Part shown: in pieces, positions 55,949-64,000 of the stretch
How the letters are laid out: the number at the start of each line of letters is the position of its first letter
Position numbering within the stretch: position 1 is the stretch's first letter
DNA from: Pyxidicoccus parkwaysis
GTDB taxonomy: Bacteria > Myxococcota > Myxococcia > Myxococcales > Myxococcaceae
Assembly: GCF_017301735.1 (NCBI RefSeq)
Contig: NZ_CP071090.1
Span: forward strand, 8,174,001-8,238,000
DNA length: 64,000 nucleotides
Direction: 5' to 3'
The notes under the pieces: generated by a model
Databases searched by the model: none
What the model was told of the DNA's origin: nothing
Seen by the model: only the letters and a program-made list of their open reading frames with translations
Made by a program: the position numbers and the translations under genes

Positions 55949-58771
55949 ATGGCGACGAGGAAGAGCGAGGACCAGGAACGGCTCATCGACCGAGACCTCA
56001 CCGCGCTGGCGCGTGAGGGCAAGCTGCCGGCCGCCCACGGCGTGGACGCCGCCGTGACGGAAGTGCTCGGCCTGCTCACCCGAGGCGGCAAGCACCCGCT
56101 GCTGGCGGGCGAGCCCGGTGTAGGCAAGAGCGCGCTCGTGCAGGAGGTGGCGCGCCGCATCGCGGAAGGGCGCGTGGACGCCGACCTGGCCCAGGGACGG
56201 CTGGTGGAGGTGTCCGTCGCCAACATCCTCGCGCGCAGCACGCAGCGCCAGGCCGCGGAGAGCTTCGAGGAACTTCTCGCGCACCTGGGGCGTCACTCCT
56301 GTCCCATCGTCTACATCCGGGATTTGCCGGCGGCCCTCGGAGGCCCGCTGGCCCCGGTGGCCGTGCGGGCGCTGCGCACCGGCGGACTGCGATTCATCTT
56401 CGAGACCGAGCCCAAGCGCGTGCAGGAGTTGCTGCGCTCGGACGAGGCCCTGGCCGAGCGGCTCCACCTGCTGCCCCTGCACGAGCCTCCGCTGGAGAAG
56501 GCGCGCTGGGTGCTGGGCCGCGTGGCGGAGGAACTGGAGAAGGAGCTGCGGCTGCCCATCGACCCGGCCGCGTGTGACCTCGCGCTGCGGCTGTCGTCCA
56601 AGTTCCTCCTCGCGCAGCGGATGCCGCGCAAGGCGATTGAACTGCTGAAGGAGACGGCGGCGGAGGCCGCGGGCGCGGCGAAGGACCATGTCGGCCCCGA
56701 GGACGTGCTCACCCGCTTCTGCTCCGCCACGCGCCTGCCCCGCTTCGTGGTGGACGACGCGATGCCGTTGGATTTGGACGAGACGGAGCGCTTCTTCGGG
56801 GAGCGGCTGCTCGGCCAGACGGACGCGGTGGGCGCGGTGCTGCGCTCGGTGGCGCTGCTGAAGGCGGGCCTCAATGACCCGCGCCGCCCTCTGGGCGTGT
56901 TCCTCTTCGCGGGCCCCACGGGCGTGGGCAAGACGCAGCTCGCGAAGCTTTTGGCGGAGTACCTCTTCGGCTCGGCGGACAGGCTGGTGCGCCTGAACAT
57001 GGCGGACTACCCCAACGACGGCGACGAGAGCGTCCCCTTCGGCGCGGCGTGGGCCCCGGCCCTGGAGACGCGGCGCGGAGAATTGAGCGCGCTCTTGGAC
57101 GGCAAGGTGTTCACCGTGCTGCTGCTCGACGAGTTCGAGAAGGCGGCGCGCAGCGTGCACGACCGCTTCCTCCAGCTCTTCGACGAGGGCACCTTCGTCA
57201 ACGGAGCGGGCGAGACGGTGTCGTGCAACAACACGCTCATCGTCGCCACGTCCAACGTGGGCGCGGAGGTGTACCGCGAGTCCGGCATGGGCTTCGTGGG
57301 CCACAAGCGCTCGGAGGAGATGGTGACGGAGGTGGACCGCCGCATCGGTGAGGCCTTCCGCCCGGAGTTCCTCAACCGCTTCGACGCCATCTGCCACTTC
57401 CGGCCGCTGTCCAAGGTGGACATCCGCAAGATTGCGCAGCGCGAGGTGGGCCGCGTGCTGGAGCGCGAGGGCATCCGCGCGCGCTCGCTGGACGTGGAGG
57501 TGACGCCGCAGGTGGTGGACCTGCTGGTGGAGCGCGGCTACTCGCCGCAGTTCGGCGCGCGCTACCTGCAGCGTGAAATCGAGAAGACGCTCACCGCGGC
57601 GCTCGCGGTGGAGATTGCGCGCAAGCCGCTGCCTCCGGGCACGCCGGTGCGGGTGGAGGCGCGGCCCGGTGGACGCGTGGTGGCCGTGGCCGAGCCGGCG
57701 CCGCCCTCGCCCTCCCCCACCGCGCAGCTCCTGCTGCCGTCCGCGCGCGCGGCCCCGGTGAAGCGCCGGCTGGACCGCAAGTCGCTCCTCTTCGAGATGG
57801 ACCGGCTGGTGGGCAAGACGCGCGCGCTGGCGGTGTCCTCGGGCCGGCCGGAGCTGGAGACCCGGCGCGCGGCGCTGCTGGCGGAGACGCAGGCGCCCAA
57901 CCTCTGGGACGACCCCACGCGCGCGGCGGAGGTCATCCGCGCCTTCCGCTCGGTGGAGGCGCACCTCAACGAGCTGGAGCGGCTGGAGGCCGCGTGCCTC
58001 TTCGCGCGGCGGCTGGTGCGCGAGGCGAAGAACGAGGTGCAGCTCGCGTCCGCGGCGAAGCAGGTGGAGGACGTGGCGCGCGAGGTGCAGATGGCCGAGG
58101 CGCTGCACGCGTCCGGTGCCACGCAGCAGGACAACGAGGCGCTGGTGGACATCTGCGCCAGCGACTCGGCGGAGGCGCAGGACGCGTGGGTGCAGGAGTT
58201 GGCCACCATGTACCTGGGCTGGGCGCAGCGGCGCGGCTACGAGGCCGTGGCGGTGGCCGAGGCGGAGGAGCCCGCGCGCGTGGTGGTGCGCATCGCCGGC
58301 CCGGGCGCATTCGGCTTCCTCGCGGGCGAGGCGGGCCTGCACCGGCGCCTGGAGGACGAGAAGCGCCAGCGCGCCTACGTGCGCGTGCACCGGGGCGGCG
58401 CGCTGTCGGACGACATCATGGAGCTGCTGGACGTGCAGGGCCGGCCGGTGAAGAGCCACGAGGGCTCCTACCTGCAGCGCGTGCGCACGGAGGTGACGGT
58501 GAAGGACGAGTCCACCGGCCGCGTGCTCACCCTCACGGGCGCGAGCGAGCTGGACGAGTTGAAGGACATCGCCGCGCGCGTGGTGGCCGGACAGGGCGGC
58601 TCCACGGACGAAGCCCGCCGCTACTACGTGGGCCGGGGTGCCCGCGTGGAGGACCCGCGCACCGGCGCCGGCAGCCCGCGCGTGAAGGACGTAATGCGCG
58701 GCGAGCTGGACGTGTTCATCGCCGCGTGGATTTCCCGCCCGCCCGCCGAGCCTCCCGCCATGGGAAGCTGA
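55949..58771 (+). CDS. ClpA-like AAA+ ATPase fused to a GGQ-less RF2-like domain
   Basis: The 940-residue protein has two AAA+ modules: D1 with Walker A GEPGVGKSAL near residue 54 and a degenerate Walker B, and D2 with GPTGVGKTQL near 321, LLLDEFEKA near 391 and a GYSPQFGARYLQREIEK C-domain (sensor 2 Arg). This is the ClpA/ClpB D1-D2 layout. From about residue 610 the sequence changes to release-factor-2 type: LFEMDRLVGKTRAL, PNLWDDPTRAAEVIRAF, MYLGWAQRRGYEAV, GAFGFLAGEAGLHR and an RF2-like end DPRTGAGSPRVKDVMRGELDVFI. The GGQ peptide-release loop is absent. It may bring an unfoldase to ribosomes. Confidence 0.88.
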   Translation: MATRKSEDQERLIDRDLTALAREGKLPAAHGVDAAVTEVLGLLTRGGKHPLLAGEPGVGKSALVQEVARRIAEGRVDADLAQGRLVEVSVANILARSTQRQAAESFEELLAHLGRHSCPIVYIRDLPAALGGPLAPVAVRALRTGGLRFIFETEPKRVQELLRSDEALAERLHLLPLHEPPLEKARWVLGRVAEELEKELRLPIDPAACDLALRLSSKFLLAQRMPRKAIELLKETAAEAAGAAKDHVGPEDVLTRFCSATRLPRFVVDDAMPLDLDETERFFGERLLGQTDAVGAVLRSVALLKAGLNDPRRPLGVFLFAGPTGVGKTQLAKLLAEYLFGSADRLVRLNMADYPNDGDESVPFGAAWAPALETRRGELSALLDGKVFTVLLLDEFEKAARSVHDRFLQLFDEGTFVNGAGETVSCNNTLIVATSNVGAEVYRESGMGFVGHKRSEEMVTEVDRRIGEAFRPEFLNRFDAICHFRPLSKVDIRKIAQREVGRVLEREGIRARSLDVEVTPQVVDLLVERGYSPQFGARYLQREIEKTLTAALAVEIARKPLPPGTPVRVEARPGGRVVAVAEPAPPSPSPTAQLLLPSARAAPVKRRLDRKSLLFEMDRLVGKTRALAVSSGRPELETRRAALLAETQAPNLWDDPTRAAEVIRAFRSVEAHLNELERLEAACLFARRLVREAKNEVQLASAAKQVEDVAREVQMAEALHASGATQQDNEALVDICASDSAEAQDAWVQELATMYLGWAQRRGYEAVAVAEAEEPARVVVRIAGPGAFGFLAGEAGLHRRLEDEKRQRAYVRVHRGGALSDDIMELLDVQGRPVKSHEGSYLQRVRTEVTVKDESTGRVLTLTGASELDELKDIAARVVAGQGGSTDEARRYYVGRGARVEDPRTGAGSPRVKDVMRGELDVFIAAWISRPPAEPPAMGS

Positions 58772-58791
58772 GCGGACGTCCGGGCCGCGAA

Positions 58792-58819
58792 GGGCAGGAG
58801 CCGCGAAGGACTCCTGCCC
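58792..58819. terminator. Bidirectional terminator between convergent genes
   Basis: GGGCAGGAG and CTCCTGCCC form a perfect 9-bp stem with a 10-base loop. It lies between the stop codons of the AAA+/RF2-like and CARDB-repeat genes, which converge. Confidence 0.75.
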
Positions 58820-58836
58820 TCCTCGGAGTGCCTTCG

Positions 58837-61800
58837 CTACCAGGTCGCCGCGAAGACGAAGTCCGCCCGCGCGTTGTTGTCCTCGCGCAGCTCGGGCTCA
58901 TTGCGGTGCTGGTTGACGTAGGCCCCCAGGTAGTAGTTCCCGGGCCCCTGTGCCGCGGGCGGCAGGTACGCACTGGCCGGGATGCTAACCGTCGCGCACT
59001 GTCCCGGAGCGAGCGGGTTCAGCTGCGTGACGGCCACCATGCTCTGGTCCATGGGCATGGGGCCCGGCCCCATGGGCGACAGCGTCGTGTCCGTGGAGAT
59101 GAACAGCGCTACCTCGGAGCCGTAGGGATTCCCGGCCGGCGTGGTGCCCTGGTTGCACACCTTCACGGAAGCGGTGAAGGAGTCGTTATTGCGCAGGCTC
59201 GAAGGACCGCTCACCTCGGTGACGACGAGGTCCGGCAGGTTGCCCACGCCCATGAGCCCGCCCACGGTGAGGTTGTTGTCCTCGCGCAGCTCGCTCACGT
59301 ACCGGGCCGCGTCGATGATGGCGCCCAGGTAGAGCGCTCCATCCATCACCGCATCCGGAGGCGTGTTCGCCGAGGCCTGCACCGAGAGCGTCTGGCACTG
59401 CCCCGCCATGAGGGGCTGCACGTCCACGCTCCCCACCATCCGCTGGTTGCTCGGCGGATACGGCGGCATGCCCGGTCCCATCATCGTCAGCGTGCTCGTC
59501 GTGGAGAGGTACACCTCCAGCCGCGCGTTGCTGAACCCGTTGCTCGGCTCCGTGCCCTGGTTGCACACCTTCACCGAGGCCGTGAAGGGCTGGTCGCGCT
59601 GCACACTGGGCGGCCCGCTCACCTCGGTGACGACGAGGTCCGCCGCGTTGCCCACGCCGATGAGCCCACCGACGAGGACGTTGTTGTCCTCGCGCAGCTC
59701 CTGCTCGGAACGGTACGCGTCCACGACGGCGGCCAGGTGGTAGGCGGTGACGTTGGGCGCTCCCGGAGGAAGGCTGCCGTACGCGGGCACGCTGAGCGTC
59801 ACGCACTGGCCCGCGCCCAGCGGAGCCAGGTCGACACCGCCGATGAGCTGCTGGCCCTCCGTCGGGTACTGCGGGTACGGACCTCCCGGCGTCGGGACGA
59901 CCACCGACTCATTGGCGGTCAGATACAGGTCCAGCCGCGATTGAGACGGAGAGGACGTGCTCTCCGTGCCCTGGTTGCACACCTTCACCGAGGCGGTGAA
60001 GGAGTCTCCCGGCCGAACGCTGGCGGGGCCGCTCACCTCGGTGACGACGAGGTCCGAGCGGCTGCCCACGCCGATGAGCCCACCGACGAGGACGTTGTTG
60101 TCCTCACGCAGCTCCTGCACGGACACGTACACATCCACGATGGCGCCCAGGTACAGCGCGGAGTCCCACTGTGCATCCGGAGGGAGGGACGCGTAACCGG
60201 TCAGGGTTCGCGTGGAGCACTCGCCCGGCTGCAGCGGCGGGAGGCTGTCCATGCCCACCATCCGCTGGTCCGTCGGATAGGGATTGCCGCTCTGCGGGAA
60301 CGAGAGCGTGTCATCCGTGGACAGGTACACCTCCAGCTGCGGCCACATGCCGTAGCCGAGGGGCGCCGTGCCCTGGTTGCACACCTTCGCCGTCACCGTG
60401 AAGTTGTCCCCGGGACGCACGCTGGTGGGGCCCTTCACCTCCGTCACCACGAGGTCGGGGCCGTCCCCCACGCCGATGAGGCCACTGATGAAGGTGTTGT
60501 TGTCCTCTCGCAGCTCCAGCACGGACTGGTTCGTGTCCACGATGGCGCCCAGGTAGGCGGGGCCCACGCCCATGGCCTCGGGCGGCAGGCCCGCGTAGGC
60601 ATTCACGTCACGCGTCACGCACTGGCCCGCGCTCAGCGTCGGCAGGTCCACGGCCCCAATCATCCGCTGGTCCGTGGGCGGCGCAGCCGGACCCGACATC
60701 GGCGGGGCCGTGAGCGTGGTGTCCATGGACAGGTACAGCTCCAGGTAGGTCCACGAGCCGTAGGTGGCCTCCGTGCCCTGGTTGCAGACCTTCACCTTCG
60801 CCGTGAAGGGGTCCCCGGGACGCACGCTCACGGGCGCAATGATAGACGTCACCACGAGGTCCGGGCGGCTGCCCACGCCGATGATGCCGCTGACGTAGAC
60901 GTTGTTGTCCTCACGCAATTCCTGCTCGTTGCGTGACGGGTCCACGATGGCGCCCAGGTAGATGGGGCCCTCGTTGATGGCGTCCGGCGGCAGCCACGCG
61001 TTGGCATTCACGTCGCGCGTCACGCACTGCCCGGCGCCCAGCGACGGCAGGTCCAGGGACCCAATCATCCGCTGGTCCGACGGGTACGGGGCCGACGGCG
61101 AGGCAAACGAGAGCTCCGTGTCCGTGGACAGGTACAGCTCCACGCGGGTGCTGGACCAGCCCTGGGTGGACTCCGTGCCCTGGTTGCACACCTTCACCGA
61201 GGCCGTGAACGGCTCACCGCTGCGCACGTTGGCGGGAGCGCTGATGCGCGTCACCACGAGGTCGGAGCGGTAGCCCACGCCGACGAGGCTGCCCACGGTG
61301 ACGTTGTTGTCCTCTCGCAGCTCGGGCTCCTGCTGGTACGGGTCGGCGACGGCGGCCAGGTAGAAGGCGCCCTCGCCCATCGCATCCGGAGGCGTGCCCG
61401 CGTACGCATTCACCGAGACACTCGCGCACTGGCCCGCGGCCAGCGACGGAATCGACTGGCTGCCCACGAAGCGCTGGTCGCCCGGCATCGGCATGTACGG
61501 GCCCGATGTCTGCGGCAGCGTCAGCTCCGTGTCCATGGACAGGTACAGCTCCACCTGCGAGCCGTACCAACCGCTGGTGGGCTGCGTGCCCTGGTTGCAG
61601 ACCTTCACCGTGGCCGTGAAGGGCTCACCGCTGCGCACGCTGGTCGGGCCGCTCACCTGCGTCACCACCAGGTCAGAGCGGTAGCCCACGCCGATGAGGC
61701 CGCCGATGAAGACGTTGTTGTCCTCGCGCAGCTCCAGCTCGGACTGCTGCGGGTCGACGACGGCGGCCAGGTAGAAGGCGCCCTCGCCCATCGCATCCGG

Positions 61801-64000
61801 AGGCAGCCCTCCGTACGCATTCACCGTGCGCGTCGCGCACTGGCCCTGGCTCAGCGTCGGAAGGTCCACGGTGCCAATCATCCGCTGGTCCGTGGGCACC
61901 GGCATGCCCGGGCCCATCGCCGTGGGCACCGTGAGCTCCCGGTCCATGGACAGGTACAGCTCCACGCGCGTGCCGTACCAACCGCTGGTGGGCACCGTGC
62001 CCTGGTTGCACACCGTCACGGAGGCCGTGAAGGAGTTGCCGTTCCCCACGCTGGCCGGGCCGCTCACCGCCGTCACCACCAGGTCGGCGCGGTAGCCCAC
62101 GCCGATGAGGCCACTGATCAAGGTGTTGTTGTCCTCGCGCAACTCCTGCTCGGACTGGTTGGGGTCCACGATGGCGCCCAGGTAGAAGGCGCCGTCGGGC
62201 TGAGAGTCCGGCGGCGGGTACGCGACGGCATTCACCGTGCGGTCCGCGCACTGGCCGGCCTGCAGGGACGGCACGCTCACGGAGCCAATCAGTCGCTGGT
62301 CCGAGGGCGGCATGCCCGGGCCCGACATCTGCGGCGCGGTGAGCTCCGTGTCCGTGGACAGGTACAGCTCCACCTGCGAGCCATACCAGCCGTTGGTGGC
62401 CTCCGTGCCCTGGTTGCACACGCGCACGGTGGCGTTGAAGGAGTTGCCAGAGTTCACGCTCGTGGGAGCGCTGATGCGCGTCACCACGAGGTCGGAGCGG
62501 TAGCCCACGCCGATGAGGCCGCCCACGGTGATGTTGTTGTCCTCGCGCAATTCCGGCTCGGACTGATACGCGTCCACGATGGCGCCCAGGTAGAAGGCAC
62601 CGTCAGGCATGGCGGCAGGCGGCAGGCCCGCGTAGGCATTCACGTCGCGCGTCACGCACTGGCCCGCGTTCAGCGACGGCACGCTCACCGTGCCAATACT
62701 CCGCTGGTCCGAGGGCGGAGGCGTGTACGGGCCCGACATCTGCGGCGCGGTGAGCTCCGTGTCCATGGACAGGTACAGCTCCACCTGCGCGTTGTTCCAG
62801 CCGCTGGTGGACTCCGTGCCCTGGTTGCACACCTTCACCTTCGCGACGAAGGGCTCACTGGAGCGCACGCTGGTGGGGCCGCTCACCTCGGTGACGACGA
62901 GGTCGGAGCGAGAGCCCACGCCCACCTTGCCGGCCACGCGGGTGTTGTTGTCCTCGCGCAGTTCCTGCTCGGACTGGAACGCGTCCACGATGGCGCCCAG
63001 GTAGTACGCCCCATCTCCCTGCGCATCCGGCGGCAGCCACGCCGAGGCATTCACCGTGCGCGTCGCGCACTGCCCCGCGGCCAGCCAGGGCACATCCACC
63101 GAGCCCACCTTCCGCTGGTCCGTCAGGGGCGGCGTTCCCGGCCCCGGCTGCTCCAGGACGATGCTGTCGTCCATGGACAGGTACAGCTCCACCCAGGCGT
63201 TGTTGCCGCTGGTGGACTCCGTGCCCTGGTTGCACACCTTCACCGTCGCCGTGAAGGCGTCGCCATGGTGCACGCTGACGGGGCCCTTCACCTCGGTGAC
63301 GATGAGGTCGGAGCGGTAGCCCACGCCGATGAGGCCGCTGACGAAGGTGTTGTTGTCCTCGCGCAGTTCCTGCTCGGATTGGTACGCGTCCACGATGGCG
63401 CCCAGGTAGAAGGCCCCATCGCCCTGCGCATCCGGCGGCAACCATGCGTTGGCATTCACGTCGCGCGTCACGCACTGCCCTGCATACAGCGTCGGCAGGC
63501 TGATGCTGCCCACCATCCGCTGGTCCGTCGGGGGCGGTGTCCCCGGCGTCGAGCCCGGAGCCGAGAGGACGTCATCCAGGGACAGGTACAGCTCCAGCGT
63601 CGGCTGACTGGAGTAGCTGGAGGACTCGGTGCCCTGGTTGCACACGCGCACCCGGGCCGTGAAGGCATTGCCGGGACGCACGCTCGCCGGGACGGAGATG
63701 TCCGTCACCACCAGGTCGGAGCGGTAGCCCACGCCCACCTTGCCGGCGACGAAGGCGTTGTTCGTCTCGTCCGCCTCGTTCAGCGCCTGGTACACGTCGA
63801 CGATGGCACCCAGGTAGAAGGCGCCGTCGCCCTGCGCATCCTGCGGCAGCGACGCGTAGGACGGCACCGTCTGGAGCGTGCACTGTCCCGGGTCCAGCGG
63901 AGGCACCTGGATGGAGCCCACCATTCGCTGGTCCGTCGGAGGCGGCGTGCCCGGGCCCGGCATCGACAGGCTGTCATCCATGGACAGGTACAGCTCGAGC
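58837..64000 (-). CDS. CARDB-repeat surface protein, C-terminal part
   Basis: At least 1,714 residues are visible and the N-terminus lies beyond the window. The protein is made of 12 complete and one partial CARDB-type beta-sandwich repeats of about 133 residues (about 400 bp). Each has DLVVTEVSGPTSVRSGEPFT, then VKVCNQGTE, LYLSMD, PTDQRMIG, LxAGQCVTRxVNAYA, FYLGAIVD and ELREDNN. Each repeat keeps two Cys (in VCNQG and GQC). CARDB repeats are adhesion modules. No sorting signal is visible at the C-terminus (NARADFVFAATW). Confidence 0.9.
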   Translation of the reverse strand, partial: LELYLSMDDSLSMPGPGTPPPTDQRMVGSIQVPPLDPGQCTLQTVPSYASLPQDAQGDGAFYLGAIVDVYQALNEADETNNAFVAGKVGVGYRSDLVVTDISVPASVRPGNAFTARVRVCNQGTESSSYSSQPTLELYLSLDDVLSAPGSTPGTPPPTDQRMVGSISLPTLYAGQCVTRDVNANAWLPPDAQGDGAFYLGAIVDAYQSEQELREDNNTFVSGLIGVGYRSDLIVTEVKGPVSVHHGDAFTATVKVCNQGTESTSGNNAWVELYLSMDDSIVLEQPGPGTPPLTDQRKVGSVDVPWLAAGQCATRTVNASAWLPPDAQGDGAYYLGAIVDAFQSEQELREDNNTRVAGKVGVGSRSDLVVTEVSGPTSVRSSEPFVAKVKVCNQGTESTSGWNNAQVELYLSMDTELTAPQMSGPYTPPPSDQRSIGTVSVPSLNAGQCVTRDVNAYAGLPPAAMPDGAFYLGAIVDAYQSEPELREDNNITVGGLIGVGYRSDLVVTRISAPTSVNSGNSFNATVRVCNQGTEATNGWYGSQVELYLSTDTELTAPQMSGPGMPPSDQRLIGSVSVPSLQAGQCADRTVNAVAYPPPDSQPDGAFYLGAIVDPNQSEQELREDNNTLISGLIGVGYRADLVVTAVSGPASVGNGNSFTASVTVCNQGTVPTSGWYGTRVELYLSMDRELTVPTAMGPGMPVPTDQRMIGTVDLPTLSQGQCATRTVNAYGGLPPDAMGEGAFYLAAVVDPQQSELELREDNNVFIGGLIGVGYRSDLVVTQVSGPTSVRSGEPFTATVKVCNQGTQPTSGWYGSQVELYLSMDTELTLPQTSGPYMPMPGDQRFVGSQSIPSLAAGQCASVSVNAYAGTPPDAMGEGAFYLAAVADPYQQEPELREDNNVTVGSLVGVGYRSDLVVTRISAPANVRSGEPFTASVKVCNQGTESTQGWSSTRVELYLSTDTELSFASPSAPYPSDQRMIGSLDLPSLGAGQCVTRDVNANAWLPPDAINEGPIYLGAIVDPSRNEQELREDNNVYVSGIIGVGSRPDLVVTSIIAPVSVRPGDPFTAKVKVCNQGTEATYGSWTYLELYLSMDTTLTAPPMSGPAAPPTDQRMIGAVDLPTLSAGQCVTRDVNAYAGLPPEAMGVGPAYLGAIVDTNQSVLELREDNNTFISGLIGVGDGPDLVVTEVKGPTSVRPGDNFTVTAKVCNQGTAPLGYGMWPQLEVYLSTDDTLSFPQSGNPYPTDQRMVGMDSLPPLQPGECSTRTLTGYASLPPDAQWDSALYLGAIVDVYVSVQELREDNNVLVGGLIGVGSRSDLVVTEVSGPASVRPGDSFTASVKVCNQGTESTSSPSQSRLDLYLTANESVVVPTPGGPYPQYPTEGQQLIGGVDLAPLGAGQCVTLSVPAYGSLPPGAPNVTAYHLAAVVDAYRSEQELREDNNVLVGGLIGVGNAADLVVTEVSGPPSVQRDQPFTASVKVCNQGTEPSNGFSNARLEVYLSTTSTLTMMGPGMPPYPPSNQRMVGSVDVQPLMAGQCQTLSVQASANTPPDAVMDGALYLGAIIDAARYVSELREDNNLTVGGLMGVGNLPDLVVTEVSGPSSLRNNDSFTASVKVCNQGTTPAGNPYGSEVALFISTDTTLSPMGPGPMPMDQSMVAVTQLNPLAPGQCATVSIPASAYLPPAAQGPGNYYLGAYVNQHRNEPELREDNNARADFVFAATW

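Overview
The window comes from a high-GC deltaproteobacterium of the family Myxococcaceae (Myxococcus, Corallococcus or Pyxidicoccus type). The reasons are strongly GC3-biased codons, many secreted proteins and lipoproteins, paired ECF-sigma/anti-sigma genes, and a five-gene cluster with the layout of the myxobacterial ether-lipid (elb) operon.

Layout. 1-4.1 kb: glgX (partial) and treY (trehalose/glycogen) and a SWIB-domain basic protein, then a hairpin-rich 64-bp repeat stretch. 4.5-13.3 kb: an ether-lipid-type operon (two NAD epimerases, HAD phosphatase, LarA-like protein, and a 1,471-residue reductase-ligase-ACP-acyltransferase, ElbD). 13.3-24.9 kb: FHA-GGDEF cyclase with a tiny membrane ORF, glgC, GNAT, membrane protein, RtcB RNA ligase, an atypical SDR, adenosine deaminase, PQQ-propeller lipoprotein, UvrD helicase, hotdog thioesterase. 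24.9-29.4 kb: two separate sigma/anti-sigma modules facing a triple hairpin terminator.

29.6-34.1 kb is the most interesting region. Two non-coding RNAs can be folded by eye into the same structure: a long terminal stem with a shared internal loop, closed by a circularly permuted tRNA-like module (T arm, closed acceptor stem, D arm, anticodon arm). They flank a PPP-type metallophosphatase and lie directly upstream of a Ro60/TROVE-like vWA protein, a coiled-coil protein and a JAMM peptidase-like protein. This is the architecture of bacterial Y RNAs with their Ro60 partner. An RtcB ligase lies 12 kb away.

34.1-35.6 kb: a SIR2 protein with a HAM1-like protein whose catalytic Asp is replaced by His, resembling the effector half of the Kongming anti-phage system. 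35.6-51.6 kb: DUF2267 protein, GMC oxidoreductase, endonuclease V, secreted proteins, a 46-bp tandem repeat, secreted phytochelatin-synthase-like protein, subtilase, an E1-like/small-protein pair, Rnk-like factor, SLC13 permease, and a HAD/P-loop fusion with both active sites degenerate. 52.0 kb: a 53-residue peptide gene with its own SD and terminator.

52.4-55.0 kb: an array of about 21 tRNA genes interrupted by an HNH endonuclease gene. Several are atypical (Leu tRNAs without a long variable arm, C33, a Trp-like gene without U8/A9). No Asp, Glu or Tyr gene was found. 55.2-64 kb: c-type cytochrome lipoprotein, a ClpA-like ATPase fused to a release-factor-2-like domain without the GGQ loop, and the C-terminal part of a giant CARDB-repeat protein that runs off the window. 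RNA ends, tRNA-like RNAs and tRNA supply are a recurring theme, but the functional links between these loci are inference.
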